From NCBI GenBank assembly GCA_963743035.1, contig CAVUOB010000005.1, positions 313,450-377,449 of the forward strand: a stretch of 64,000 nucleotides of DNA, in the 5' to 3' direction. Below, in pieces: positions 36,193 through 45,015 of the stretch. Below the pieces are notes generated by a model. That model was not told the origin of the DNA. It worked only from the letters and a program-made list of their open reading frames with translations, and did not search any database. The translations under genes were made by a program, and so were the position numbers. Source of the stretch: PALSA-911 sp963743035. Lineage in GTDB: Bacteria; Pseudomonadota; Alphaproteobacteria; Acetobacterales; Acetobacteraceae. The stretch's first letter is position 1; the number at the start of each line of letters is the position of its first letter.

Positions 36193-36858
36193 ATGGCCTT
36201 AGCCGCTTCCATTCGCATGGTGCTTTCACCGCCGCACCCCGCCGGCCGACCGTTCATCCTCGGCGGTGTCGTCGCGGCGTTGCTCGGCCTGGCCGTGGGC
36301 GCCTGGCTGATCTGGCTGGGCCTGCTGTTCGTGCTGTTCTGCCTGTATTTCTTCCGCGATCCCGAGCGTGTGCCCCCGCCCCGGCCCGGCCTGGTGCTGG
36401 CCGCGGCGGACGGGCGCGTGGTGCTGGTGGGTCCGGCCGTGCCGCCGGCGGAGCTCGGCCTCGGCACCGCGCCGCTGCCGCGGGTCGCCATCTTCCTGTC
36501 GGTGCTGGACGTGCACGTGAACCGCGTGCCGGTGGACGGCACGATCACCCGCATCGCCTATCGCCACGGCAAGTTCCTCAATGCCAGCCTGGACAAGGCG
36601 TCCGAGGACAACGAGCGCAACGCGCTGGCCATCCGCCTGCCGGACGGGCGGGAGATGGCGGTGGTGCAGATCGCCGGCCTGATCGCCCGGCGCATCCTGT
36701 GCGACGCGCGCCAGGGCGACGCGGTGCGCGCCGGCGAGCGCTTCGGCATCATCCGCTTCGGCAGCCGCACCGATATCTATTTGCCCGAGGGCACCGTGCC
36801 GCTGGTCGCGGTCGGCCAGACCATGATCGGCGGCGAAACCGTCGTGGCGCAGCTCTAG
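36193..36858 (+). CDS. psd: phosphatidylserine decarboxylase proenzyme
   Basis: This 221-residue short-type Psd makes phosphatidylethanolamine. FLSVLDVHVNRVPVDGTITRIAYRHGKFLNASLDKAS holds the conserved His/Asp region in pieces. The C-terminal FGSRTDIYLP gives the self-cleavage site Gly190-Ser191, where Ser becomes the pyruvoyl group. One or two N-terminal helices (about residues 19-50) anchor it. It precedes pssA, whose product supplies its substrate; a terminator and two palindromic repeats lie between them. Confidence 0.93.
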   Translation: MALAASIRMVLSPPHPAGRPFILGGVVAALLGLAVGAWLIWLGLLFVLFCLYFFRDPERVPPPRPGLVLAAADGRVVLVGPAVPPAELGLGTAPLPRVAIFLSVLDVHVNRVPVDGTITRIAYRHGKFLNASLDKASEDNERNALAIRLPDGREMAVVQIAGLIARRILCDARQGDAVRAGERFGIIRFGSRTDIYLPEGTVPLVAVGQTMIGGETVVAQL

Positions 36859-36886
36859 TTTGTTTTCACGCCGAGTGAAAACAAAC
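36858..36886 (+). terminator. hairpin terminator overlapping the psd stop
   Basis: GTTTGTTTTCAC (36858-36869) pairs perfectly with GTGAAAACAAAC (36875-36886) around a five-base loop, starting at the last base of the psd stop codon. It would end or attenuate transcription between psd and pssA. Confidence 0.75.
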
Positions 36887-36890
36887 CAGC

Positions 36891-36960
36891 TTGCGTTTTT
36901 ACGAGCAATTTTGTCAGCCTGAAATCGCTTCGCGATGACAGGCAGGCCGATATTGCTCTA
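36891..36960. repeat. GAGCAA-framed palindromic repeat, copy 4
   Basis: GAGCAAT (36903-36909) pairs with ATTGCTC (36952-36958). The core differs from other copies: TGTCAGCCTG pairs with CAGGC further on, and ATCGCTTCGCGAT forms a second hairpin. It is joined to copy 5. Confidence 0.7.
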
Positions 36961-37024
36961 GGTCTTTGTTTTGGCGAGCAATTCTATCGCTCGGTTGAGT
37001 CAACCTCAAGCGATATTGCTCTAA
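36961..37024. repeat. GAGCAA-framed palindromic repeat, copy 5
   Basis: After GGTCTTTGTTTTGGC, GAGCAAT (36976-36982) pairs with ATTGCTC (37015-37021), with a core ATCGCTCGGTTG...CAACCTCAAGCGAT. The core is nearly identical to that of copy 6 at 40.4 kb. Its last bases overlap the AAGGAG ribosome site of pssA, so folding could affect translation of that gene. Confidence 0.8.
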
Positions 37025-37038
37025 GGAGCCGGGCTATC

Positions 37039-37929
37039 ATGAACGTCACCCCCATCACGCCCCCGCCCGCGCCGCAGGACGGGCGGGCGTCGCCGATCCG
37101 GCGGCTGCGCGGGCGGTTCCGCCCCCGCACGAGGCCGCGGTTCCGCGGCCTGTCGTTCAACCGGATGCTGCCGAACATCCTGACCATGCTCGGGCTTTGC
37201 GCCGGCCTCACCGGCATGCGCCTGGCGATGGAGGGCCGCTTCGGCGTCGCCGCGGTGGCCATCGTCGTCGCCGGCGCGATCGACGGGCTGGACGGCAGGC
37301 TGGCGCGGCTGCTGAAGGCGACCTCCCGCTTCGGCGCCGAGTTCGACAGCCTGTCGGATTTTCTCTGCTTCGGCGTCGCCCCGGCCTTCATCATGTATCA
37401 TTGGTCGCTGCAGCGCGTCGGCGGCTACGGCTTCGTGCCCTGCCTGATCTTCGCCGTCTGCATGGCGCTGCGGCTGGCCCGCTTCAACGCCGCGCTGGAC
37501 AGCCATCCCGACGACGTGCCGACGCACGCCTATGTGTATAACTTCTTCACCGGCGTGCCGGCCCCGGCCGGCGCCGGGCTGGCGCTGTTCCCGCTTTTCG
37601 TCGGCCTGGAAGCGAAATCGCTGGGCTGGGACTGGCTGCTCGCCATCTCCCAGTTCCCGCTGTTTCCCGCCCTGGTGCTGACTGGGACCGCGCTGCTGCT
37701 GGTGTCCACGCTGCCGGTCTGGAGCTTCAAGAACTTCAAGGTCCCGGCCGAATTCGTGCTGCCCACGCTGCTGGGTATCGGCCTGTATGCCGCCTTGCTG
37801 GTCGCCGACCCCTGGGCGGCGCTGGCGGCGGGCGGGCTGATCTACCTGGTCATGCTGCCCTTCAGCCGCCGCAGCTTCCACCGGCTGCGCCAGGAAGCCG
37901 AGGCGCTGCGGGAGCCGGATACCGACTGA
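37039..37929 (+). CDS. pssA: CDP-diacylglycerol-serine O-phosphatidyltransferase
   Basis: This 296-residue membrane enzyme makes phosphatidylserine from CDP-diacylglycerol and serine. The CDP-alcohol phosphatidyltransferase motif is complete: Asp85, Gly86, Ala89, Arg90, Gly99, Asp103 and Asp107. Eight or so helices follow the family pattern (FNRMLPNILTMLGLCAGLTG at the start). The first 38 residues are a basic extension (RRLRGRFRPRTRPRFRG), which may bind anionic lipid heads. AAGGAG lies upstream of the ATG. Together with psd it completes the phosphatidylethanolamine pathway. Confidence 0.93.
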   Translation: MNVTPITPPPAPQDGRASPIRRLRGRFRPRTRPRFRGLSFNRMLPNILTMLGLCAGLTGMRLAMEGRFGVAAVAIVVAGAIDGLDGRLARLLKATSRFGAEFDSLSDFLCFGVAPAFIMYHWSLQRVGGYGFVPCLIFAVCMALRLARFNAALDSHPDDVPTHAYVYNFFTGVPAPAGAGLALFPLFVGLEAKSLGWDWLLAISQFPLFPALVLTGTALLLVSTLPVWSFKNFKVPAEFVLPTLLGIGLYAALLVADPWAALAAGGLIYLVMLPFSRRSFHRLRQEAEALREPDTD

Positions 37930-38071
37930 CCGAACGCCGGCAGGGAGGATGGGGGCTGGCTGTATCCCTCTGGTCGGGTCGTCTCCGGCAGGAGCCCCGG
38001 CCCTGGCCATTCAACACAACCCGCGAGGGCGCCGTCGCCGGGGTTATGCGACGGTCCGCTTCTCCCGGGAA

Positions 38072-40144
38072 TTACTTGCGCCTGCAACATAGGGAGACAA
38101 TTCCGGAGCCGGCCCTCGCCACCTGGCGAACGGCGCCGGGGAAATATCCCGCCGACCAGCGCAACATCCCCGTGATCCTCCAACTCGTGGAAGCAAGGAT
38201 GGCATCCCGTTCGCGCCGGATGGAATCGCGTTCACCCTGCACGGCATCGCGTTCACCCTGCACTGCATCGCGTTCGCGCTGCATGGCATCGCATTCGCGG
38301 CGCGCCTGGGCTTCGGCATCCTGAGCCTGCAGCGCCTGATCGGCGAGATGATGCATGTGCCGTCGGATCTGCGCCAGGCGTCCCGCCGCCCGATCCAGGC
38401 GCCGGGCCTCGGCCGTCATCCCGGGTTGGAGGCCGGCCGACATCCCCGCCTTCGGCGACGGACGATGCCGGGCGGGCGGCGGGGCGAGGCGTGTTCCGTT
38501 CCATCCAAACGCCACGTTTGGGTTGTGGAACGGATCCGCCGACAGCAGGTCCCCCCACTCGGCCTCGAACCAGGTCCGCTCGGCGATATATCGTTCCCGT
38601 TCTTCCGCCGAGACATCCGCCGGGCGGCGCGTCGCCGATTCGTAATGCGTCAGGCCGGCGAAGGGAGTGAATACGACACGATAGCCGTGGTCTCCCGCCC
38701 GCAGGCACAGATCGATATCGTTGAAGGAAACGGCAAGATTCTGCTCGTCCAGTTGCCCGATTTCAAAAAACACTGACCGGCGCAGGCAAAGGCAGGCACC
38801 GGTAACAGCGGAAACCGTCCGGGTCAGGGCGAGTTCACCGTCGGGCCCGGGTTCCGCGGCGCCGCTCAACCGAAGCTGATGGATGACCGCTCGTTCCCGG
38901 TCGAACACGACACCGGCATGTTGCACCCGGCCATCTTCATAGAACAGCTTGGCGCCCACGATGCCGACATCTTCCCGTACGGCGTGGGAGACCATTTCCC
39001 GCAACCAGTCCGGGTCCGACACGTCGGTATCGTTGTTCAGCAGCAGGAGAATGTCGCCGGACGCGGAACGGGCGGCCTGGTTGTTCAACGCCGCATAGTT
39101 GAAAGGGCCGGGGATGGAGAGGATGCGAACCCTCGGCTCCCTGGCCAGGCGTTGCAGGAGGCTGATGGCGTCGGCCTCGCGGCTGCCATTGTCGACGATC
39201 AGCAATTCCAGGCTCGGATAATCCGTGCCGGACAGGACGGCGCGGGTGGAACGTTCCAGAAGATCCGCCCGATCCCTGGTCGGCAGGATGATGGATACCA
39301 TCGGTGCCGGCGAAGGCAGCGGACGAATGGTACGGTTCCATTGCGGCGCCAGAGGCGCGGGGACCACTTCCGAGGCGTCGCCGATCGTTGCCAGATGGCG
39401 GCGGACGGTTTCGCGCATGCGCGACGGTTCCCATGCCGGCGGCTGATCCGGATCCATCCGGCGATGGCAGAGTATTGCCGGGATGTGCCGGATATGGGTG
39501 GGGAGCGCTGCCGAGGTGGCACGCAACGCCAGATCATAGAGCGACAGGCAACGGCTGGCCGGCGAACCGCGGCAAAGCTGCTTCAGGAACTCCCGGTCAT
39601 AGGCGGCAAACGATCCGATTGCGTCGCGGCCCAGCATGAGATCGGGATCCCACGCGGTTTTCAGCCGCGGCCGGGAACGGTGGCCGGCTGCGTCGATCCG
39701 ATCTTCATCGCTGAAGAAGATCACCGCCTGCGGATCCTCTTGGACGGCTATCGCCAGTTCATACAGCGCGCGTTCCGACAGCACCGCGTCTGCCGGCATT
39801 GGCAGCACGAGCCGGCCCGCGGTCATCGTTACGATATCGTTCAGGAAATCGGCTTCCCCCGTCAGGACATTCAGGCGCGCGTCGGCCGCCCCCGGCGGCA
39901 AGGCATCGCCTGGGAGCCAGGCCTGCCAGTGCGGATATAACTGGGCCATCAGCGAACCGACGGCATCCTCTGCCCGGTCGGTGTCACCGTCGGCGGGAAG
40001 AATGACAATGGAGAACAGGGGCTTTTCGACAAGGGATCCGACATGATCGCGGATCCGGCCGCGGTCTTCCTCGCTTAACGTGTCGTGATCTCGAATCCAG
40101 TCGGCATAGCGGCAAGAATCTCGGTAGTTGTGCATCTCTGGCAT
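38072..40144 (-). CDS. GT2-family glycosyltransferase with C-terminal coiled coil
   Basis: This 690-residue protein has an N-terminal GT-like part (about 30-260; FSIVILPADGDTDRAEDAVGSL), a GT2 domain (about 285-520) with SIILPTRDRADLLERST, DNGSREADAI, LLLNNDTDVSDPDW and the acceptor-side FNDIDLCLRAGDHGYRVVFTP, then a heptad coiled coil (RERDAVQGERDAVQGE) near 615-650 and the tail motif STSWRITGMLR at residue 652. It probably adds sugars to a surface glycan. It heads the left border of the glycan cluster and is divergent from rfbF. Confidence 0.87.
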   Translation of the reverse strand: MPEMHNYRDSCRYADWIRDHDTLSEEDRGRIRDHVGSLVEKPLFSIVILPADGDTDRAEDAVGSLMAQLYPHWQAWLPGDALPPGAADARLNVLTGEADFLNDIVTMTAGRLVLPMPADAVLSERALYELAIAVQEDPQAVIFFSDEDRIDAAGHRSRPRLKTAWDPDLMLGRDAIGSFAAYDREFLKQLCRGSPASRCLSLYDLALRATSAALPTHIRHIPAILCHRRMDPDQPPAWEPSRMRETVRRHLATIGDASEVVPAPLAPQWNRTIRPLPSPAPMVSIILPTRDRADLLERSTRAVLSGTDYPSLELLIVDNGSREADAISLLQRLAREPRVRILSIPGPFNYAALNNQAARSASGDILLLLNNDTDVSDPDWLREMVSHAVREDVGIVGAKLFYEDGRVQHAGVVFDRERAVIHQLRLSGAAEPGPDGELALTRTVSAVTGACLCLRRSVFFEIGQLDEQNLAVSFNDIDLCLRAGDHGYRVVFTPFAGLTHYESATRRPADVSAEERERYIAERTWFEAEWGDLLSADPFHNPNVAFGWNGTRLAPPPARHRPSPKAGMSAGLQPGMTAEARRLDRAAGRLAQIRRHMHHLADQALQAQDAEAQARRECDAMQRERDAVQGERDAVQGERDSIRRERDAILASTSWRITGMLRWSAGYFPGAVRQVARAGSGIVSLCCRRK

Positions 40145-40546
40145 GATTATCCTGGTTGGTCAGGCTGCCCGGCTTCGCCCCGTAAGCCGTGGCGCGCGGC
40201 CGGAAGGCGGAACCGGCATGGGTGAATACCCTCCCGGTTCGTTACAGATGCCGTGACAGGGGCCGCTTCAGCCGTCGCTTCATCCGGTCAGATTACCGTT
40301 TCTCCGCCCGCCTGTCTCCCGGCATCCCACGGGTCCTCATGTGGGGCGGGGCGCTTGCTCCAGTTTTTGGTGTTAGCGAGCAATTCCATCGCTCGGTTGC
40401 GGCAACCTCAAGCGATATTGCTCTGGCCTCCCGCGCATCCTTGCGTCGGCGATGCCCGGTGCGACGGCCTGGCCGGCCGGGCCGAATACGCTTGACGGTG
40501 GGTTCGATGCGCGGCTAGCAAAGCCTGCGGTCATGTGAGGTGAGCA
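40145..40546. other. 402-base intergenic region between GT2 gene and rfbF
   Basis: A divergent gap. It contains a palindromic repeat (40363-40426) and, just before rfbF, GTGAGGTGAG as a ribosome site. No coding sequence or clear promoter motif is seen. Confidence 0.6.
40363..40426. repeat. GAGCAA-framed palindromic repeat, copy 6
   Basis: GAGCAAT (40378-40384) pairs with ATTGCTC (40417-40423). The core ATCGCTCGGTTGCGGCAACC...AAGCGAT differs from copy 5 at only a few bases, mostly in the loop. The leader is CAGTTTTTGGTGTTAGC, more diverged than in copies 1 and 5. Confidence 0.8.
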
Positions 40547-41317
40547 TTGAAAGCGGTTATACTGGCCGGTGGGTTCGGTACGCGACTGGCCGAGGAAACC
40601 GGCAGCAGGCCAAAGCCGATGGTGGAAATCGGCGGGCGCCCCATCCTGTGGCACATCCTGAAGACCTACCATGCGCATGGCATCAGCGATTTCGTGATCT
40701 GCCTCGGCTACAAAGGCTATGTGATCAAGGAGTATTTCGCCAATTACTACCTGCATCAGTCGGATGTGACGGTGGACCTGGCGAATAACAGCATCGACTA
40801 TCACAACGTGAAGTCCGAGCCCTGGCGGGTCACCCTGGTCGACACCGGTGAGGAGACCATGATCGGCGGGCGCATCAAGCGCATCCTTCCGTATGTGCAG
40901 GATGATGACGCCTTCTGCCTGACCTATGGCGATGGCGTGGGTGACGTGGATGTGCGCGCCCTGATCGAATTTCATCGCCAGGAGGGCCGGTTGGCCACGG
41001 TCTCAGCGATGATGCCGCCCGGACGTTTCGGTGCCATCAAGTTCGATGGAACCCGCGTGACCGGCTTCCAGGAGAAGCCGGCGGGCGATGGCGGCTGGAT
41101 CAATGGGGGGTTTTTCGTGCTCAGCCCCAAGGTGGGCAGCTACATCGACGGCGATGCCACGGTGTGGGAACAGGAGCCGATGGAGAGGCTGGCCGCCGAT
41201 GGACAGCTCTCCGTGCGTTTCCACCATGGGTTCTGGCACCCGATGGATACGCTGCGCGACAAGCGCTACCTGGAAGGGCTGTGGAGCAAGGGCAAGGCGC
41301 CCTGGAAAATCTGGTAG
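40547..41317 (+). CDS. rfbF: glucose-1-phosphate cytidylyltransferase
   Basis: This 256-residue enzyme makes CDP-glucose. MKAVILAGGFGTRLAEETGSRPKPMVEIGG is the nucleotidyltransferase signature; GYKGYVIKEYFANYYLHQSDVTVDL, LTYGDGVGDVDV and GFQEKPAGDGGWINGGFFVL are specific to the RfbF branch. The start codon is TTG. It is followed 15 bases later by an SDR gene and heads a five-gene cassette. CDP-glucose is the entry to 3,6-dideoxy and branched CDP-sugars. Confidence 0.92.
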   Translation: MKAVILAGGFGTRLAEETGSRPKPMVEIGGRPILWHILKTYHAHGISDFVICLGYKGYVIKEYFANYYLHQSDVTVDLANNSIDYHNVKSEPWRVTLVDTGEETMIGGRIKRILPYVQDDDAFCLTYGDGVGDVDVRALIEFHRQEGRLATVSAMMPPGRFGAIKFDGTRVTGFQEKPAGDGGWINGGFFVLSPKVGSYIDGDATVWEQEPMERLAADGQLSVRFHHGFWHPMDTLRDKRYLEGLWSKGKAPWKIW

Positions 41318-41332
41318 GCGAGACAAATCCGT

Positions 41333-42406
41333 ATGCGTATCCTGATCACCGGCAACATGGGCTATGTGGGCCCCGTCGTCGTTTCCCACCTGCGCTCGGT
41401 CTGGCCGGATGCCGAACTGATCGGCTTTGACGCCGGCTTCTTCGGCCAGTGCCTGACCGCGCCGGGTCCGCTGCCGGAACTCGCGCTGGACGTGCAGCAC
41501 TACGGCGATATCCGCGAGATCGACGCCGGCCTGCTGGAAGGGCTGGATGGCGTGGTGCATCTGGCGGCCGTGTCCAACGACCCGATGGGAACGCGCTTCG
41601 AGGCGGTGACGGACGATATCAATCATCGTGCCTCTGTCCGCCTGGCGGGCCTGGCGCGCGATGCCGGAGTGAAGGCTTTCGTCTTTGCCTCCTCCTGCTC
41701 GGTGTATGGCCTCGCCGCCGGCGATGCGCGCACGGAACAGGACGCGGTCAATCCGCTGACGGCCTATGCCCGCTCCAAGATCGCCACCGAGCAGGGGCTG
41801 CAGCAGATGAACCGCGGCGCGCTGACGGTCACCTGCCTGCGTTTCGCCACCGCGGCGGGCTTCTCGCCGCGGCTGCGCCTGGACCTGGTGGTCAATGATT
41901 TCGTCGCCTGCGCGATTTCCAGCGGCGAGATCACCGTGCTTTCCGACGGCTCGCCCTGGCGGCCGCTGATCGATGTCCGCGACATGGCGCGGGCCATCGA
42001 ATGGGCGATCACGCGACAGGCGGAGAACGGCGGCGCCTTCCTGGCGGTGAATGCCGGTTCGGATGACTGGAACTACCAGGTGCGCGATCTGGCCAATGCC
42101 GTCAGCGCGGCCGTGGAGGGGACCACGGTGTCGATCAATACCGATGCGCCGCCGGACACGCGCTCCTACAAGGTGGATTTCTCGCTTTTCCGCAGGCTGG
42201 CGCCGAACCATCAGCCGCGGATATCGCTGGAGGCGTCCATTGCCAGGCTGCGCGACGGGTTGAATGCCATAGGCTTCAAGGATCCCGATTTCCGCAACTC
42301 GCAGAATATCCGCCTGAAGGTGCTGGAGCGCCTGATGGACCAGGGCCGCCTGACCGACCGCCTGATCTGGGCCGAGCCGTCGCGCGGCGGCTGGAGGGAC
42401 GCATGA
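41333..42406 (+). CDS. NAD-dependent epimerase/dehydratase (extended SDR), nucleotide-sugar enzyme
   Basis: This 357-residue extended SDR has ILITGNMGYVGPVVVSHL (NAD site), DGVVHLAAVSNDPMG, SSCSVYGLA and YARSKIATEQ (catalytic Tyr/Lys). It follows rfbF and precedes an RmlC-like gene (ATGA overlap), so it should act on a CDP-linked sugar, possibly as 4,6-dehydratase or epimerase. It does not look like the standard CDP-glucose 4,6-dehydratase RfbG, so the exact reaction is open. Confidence 0.82.
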   Translation: MRILITGNMGYVGPVVVSHLRSVWPDAELIGFDAGFFGQCLTAPGPLPELALDVQHYGDIREIDAGLLEGLDGVVHLAAVSNDPMGTRFEAVTDDINHRASVRLAGLARDAGVKAFVFASSCSVYGLAAGDARTEQDAVNPLTAYARSKIATEQGLQQMNRGALTVTCLRFATAAGFSPRLRLDLVVNDFVACAISSGEITVLSDGSPWRPLIDVRDMARAIEWAITRQAENGGAFLAVNAGSDDWNYQVRDLANAVSAAVEGTTVSINTDAPPDTRSYKVDFSLFRRLAPNHQPRISLEASIARLRDGLNAIGFKDPDFRNSQNIRLKVLERLMDQGRLTDRLIWAEPSRGGWRDA

Positions 42407-42969
42407 TCTTCCACCGCACGCCGCTCGAGACCGCACGGCTCATCGAACTCGAGAAGCGCGGCGACGCGAGGGGCTTCTTTGCGCGTTTCTTCTGCGAGCA
42501 GGAATTCGCCGCTGAGGGGCTGGCGGACAGCTTCCTGCAGGTGAACAACTCGCTGTCCGCGAACAAGGGCACGCTGCGCGGATTGCACTACCAGCTGCCG
42601 CCCGCCGGCGAGGTGAAGCTGGTGCGCTGCATCCGGGGCGCGTTCTGGGACGTCATCGTCGATCTGCGCCCGGATTCGCCCAGCTTCGGCAAATGGTTCG
42701 GCGCCGAGCTGTCATCCGAGAACCGCCTGATGATGTATGTGCCGCGGGGTTTCGCCCACGCCTTCATCACCCTGACCGACGATGCGGAAGCGCTGTATCT
42801 GGTGGATGCCTTCTACACGCCGCAGGCCGAGCGGGGCGTGCGCTGGAACGACCCGAAGATCGGCATCGAATGGCCGATCGAGCCGGTCGAGATCTCGGAC
42901 AAGGACAGGGCCTGGCCGGACCTGAATGCCGAGTTCCATGGGCTTGAGCGGATGCGCGGCCTGCTGTGA
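42403..42969 (+). CDS. RmlC-like dTDP-4-dehydrorhamnose 3,5-epimerase family protein
   Basis: This 188-residue cupin epimerase is full length and undamaged: LEKRGDARGFFARFFCEQEF, NNSLSANKGTLRGLHYQLPPAGEVKL (catalytic His in RGLHYQ), VRCIRGAFWDVIVDLRPDSPSFG and VPRGFAHAFITLTD. It likely epimerises a 4-keto-6-deoxy CDP-sugar made by its neighbours, rather than serving rhamnose synthesis. The rmlC of the rml operon at 10.4 kb is a separate, more canonical paralogue. The stop overlaps the GTG start of the next gene. Confidence 0.88.
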   Translation: MIFHRTPLETARLIELEKRGDARGFFARFFCEQEFAAEGLADSFLQVNNSLSANKGTLRGLHYQLPPAGEVKLVRCIRGAFWDVIVDLRPDSPSFGKWFGAELSSENRLMMYVPRGFAHAFITLTDDAEALYLVDAFYTPQAERGVRWNDPKIGIEWPIEPVEISDKDRAWPDLNAEFHGLERMRGLL

Positions 42970-43886
42970 GGATCCTGCTGACCGGGGCGTCTTCCTTCAC
43001 CGGGCTGTGGATCGCCCGCGCCCTGGCGGAAGCGGGACATGACGTGGTGGCGCCGTTGCGGGGGCCGGCGGCGGATGCCTACCAGGGCGTTCGCGCGGCG
43101 CGGGTGGCGGAACTGGCCAAATATGCCGACCGGCGCTGGGGCATCGCCTTCGGGGATGACGCTTTCGTGACCCTGGCCGGTGACGGGAACTGGGACGTGC
43201 TGGCGCACCACGCCGCCCAGATCGGCGATTACCGCTCGCCGGATTACGACCTGCCCGGCGCGCTGGCGGCCAATACGCGAAATCTCCCGCACGTGCTGAA
43301 TATCCTCGCGCGCGGCGGGTTGCGGGGCGTGGTGATCACCGGGTCCGTGTTCGAGAATGACGAGGGCGTGGGCAACACCCCGCTGGCCGCCTTTTCGCCC
43401 TATGGCCTGTCCAAGTCGTTCACCGCGCAGACCTTCCGCTACTGGGCCGGTCAGTTCGGCCTGCCGCTGGGGAAATTCGTCATCCCCAACCCGTTCGGCT
43501 TGTTCGAAGAGCCGCGATTTTGCGCCTATCTGTTCAAGACCTGGAAGGCGGGACAGACTGCGCAGGTGCGCACCCCGTCCTATGTGCGCGACAACATCCA
43601 TGTCCCGCTGCTGGCCCGCGCCTATGCCGGTTTCGTGCCGGCTGTCGCCGGCGGAGCGGCCTTCTCGCGGCTTGGGCCGTCCGGCTATGTGGAGACCCAG
43701 GGGGCCTTCGCCGAGCGCGTGGCGCGCGAGACGCGGGCGCGTTCGGGGCTGGATTGCGGGTTGGAGCTGCCGGAACAGACCGATTTTTCCGAGCCGCTGG
43801 TGCGGGTGAACACCGATCCGGTGCTGCCGCCCGCAGCCGAGGAAACGGCGATCTGGGATGCGTATATCGGCGGCGCACTGGCGTAA
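42966..43886 (+). CDS. NAD(P)-dependent oxidoreductase/epimerase (SDR), second of the cassette
   Basis: This 306-residue SDR has ILLTGASSFTGLWIARALAEAGH, VLAHHAAQIGDYRSPDYD, VVITGSVFENDEG and YGLSKSFTAQTF (Tyr/Lys). It starts with GTG overlapping the previous stop. It is a good candidate for the 4-keto reductase that finishes the CDP-sugar. VITGSVFE replaces the usual STxxVYG strand, typical of reductase-type members. Confidence 0.8.
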   Translation: MRILLTGASSFTGLWIARALAEAGHDVVAPLRGPAADAYQGVRAARVAELAKYADRRWGIAFGDDAFVTLAGDGNWDVLAHHAAQIGDYRSPDYDLPGALAANTRNLPHVLNILARGGLRGVVITGSVFENDEGVGNTPLAAFSPYGLSKSFTAQTFRYWAGQFGLPLGKFVIPNPFGLFEEPRFCAYLFKTWKAGQTAQVRTPSYVRDNIHVPLLARAYAGFVPAVAGGAAFSRLGPSGYVETQGAFAERVARETRARSGLDCGLELPEQTDFSEPLVRVNTDPVLPPAAEETAIWDAYIGGALA

Positions 43887-43937
43887 ATCATTCGGTGTGG
43901 GCGGCGTCCGCCACACCGGCCACGGGGGGACAACAAA

Positions 43938-44825
43938 GTGAGTCTGGACATCGTCGAGCAGATCATCGAGGAGGTCCCGCAGGATTTCCACAGCAGCGGT
44001 TCGTTGAGCCAGGTTGTGCTTCGGCGCATCGCCGAGTTGCACCGGCAGGTCGGGGCCAAGGTTTCGGCGGAGACCGGTTGCGGCCTCACCACGCTGATTC
44101 TTTCGCAGCTGAGCGAGCGGCATACGAGCTTCACGGCCGAATACGGCGACAGCCTGCCGAAGACGCGCGGGCATCACCGGTTCAATGCCGCCAGCACCAA
44201 TTTCATTGTCAATCCGACGCAGTTGTCGCTGCCGGCCTACCGGTTTCCGGAACCGCTCGACTTCGCGATCCTGGATGGCCCGCACGCCTATCCGTTCCCG
44301 GACCTGGAATACTTCTTTTTCTATCCGCACGTACGTTCCGGCGGGATCCTTGTCATTGATGACATCCACATCCCGACCATCGGTCGTATGCATGCCTTCC
44401 TGAGCGACGACGAGATGTGGGAGCATCTGGGCGACACCGAAACCACGGCCTTCTTTCGCCGGACGACGGCGCCGCTGCTCGACCCGTACGGCGACGGCTG
44501 GCCCAGCCAACGCTACAACCGCCGGCATTTCCCTTATCCCGAAGCGCTGGACATGCTGTACGGCAAAGGTTGGCATCAGGCCGCCTTCGGTGACAAGAAG
44601 CCGTCCGCGACATCGAGATCTGGATCGACGCCGGCCCCGGATGCAGGCGCCGAGGAAGAGCGGAACCGGCTGCAGCAGAGCCTCGCCGCCGCACAGGCGG
44701 AGCTGGCGGCCACGAAAGAGCAGCTTCGACGCGCCGGCAGCCACATCGAGGCATTGCAAGGTTCCACGAGCTGGCGGGTTACCGCGCCGCTGCGGTTCCT
44801 GAAGACGACTCTGGGGGGTAGCTGA
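43938..44825 (+). CDS. class I SAM methyltransferase (Methyltransf_24-like) with coiled-coil tail
   Basis: This 295-residue protein has a methyltransferase-like domain (KVSAETGCGLTTLILSQL as SAM loop, LDFAILDGPHAYPFPDLEYFFFYPHVRSGGILVIDDIHIPT as metal/SAM strands in pieces), a Gln/Glu/Ala coiled coil (about 235-270) and the tail STSWRVTAPLRFLK at residue 276. The start is GTG. It may methylate the sugar made by the four genes before it. The same tail type is seen in the GT2 protein and, in mid-protein, in the 946-residue fusion. Confidence 0.75.
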   Translation: MSLDIVEQIIEEVPQDFHSSGSLSQVVLRRIAELHRQVGAKVSAETGCGLTTLILSQLSERHTSFTAEYGDSLPKTRGHHRFNAASTNFIVNPTQLSLPAYRFPEPLDFAILDGPHAYPFPDLEYFFFYPHVRSGGILVIDDIHIPTIGRMHAFLSDDEMWEHLGDTETTAFFRRTTAPLLDPYGDGWPSQRYNRRHFPYPEALDMLYGKGWHQAAFGDKKPSATSRSGSTPAPDAGAEEERNRLQQSLAAAQAELAATKEQLRRAGSHIEALQGSTSWRVTAPLRFLKTTLGGS

Positions 44826-44844
44826 TCCGGTTTTCCGAAACATT

Positions 44845-44994
44845 GTCCCGATTATGGGCGTCGCGCATTTGTACAATCAGCCTACCAACAGCTGCTTCGA
44901 GACAGAAGTGATGGGCGAGTTGCTTCTCAATCGGATCTCCCGCGTAGCGGCCGTAGCGTGCACGCTGTTCGTCGAACAGGATTCGGATCGGCAT
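44845..44994 (-). pseudogene. Tn3-family transposase N-terminal remnant (DUF4158)
   Basis: On the minus strand, MPIRILFDEQRARYGRYAGDP followed by KQLAHHFCLEA and VGRLIVQMRDAHNR reads like the first 50 residues of Tn3-type transposases (typical pattern: start, EQR.RFG, EQLARYF.L, R...HNR). After that the similarity stops. No terminal inverted repeat or resolvase is nearby. It indicates an old insertion between two glycan genes. Identification is from memory of the family pattern. Confidence 0.5.
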
Positions 44995-45015
44995 GGCGGA
45001 CGGAACGCCTAGGAG

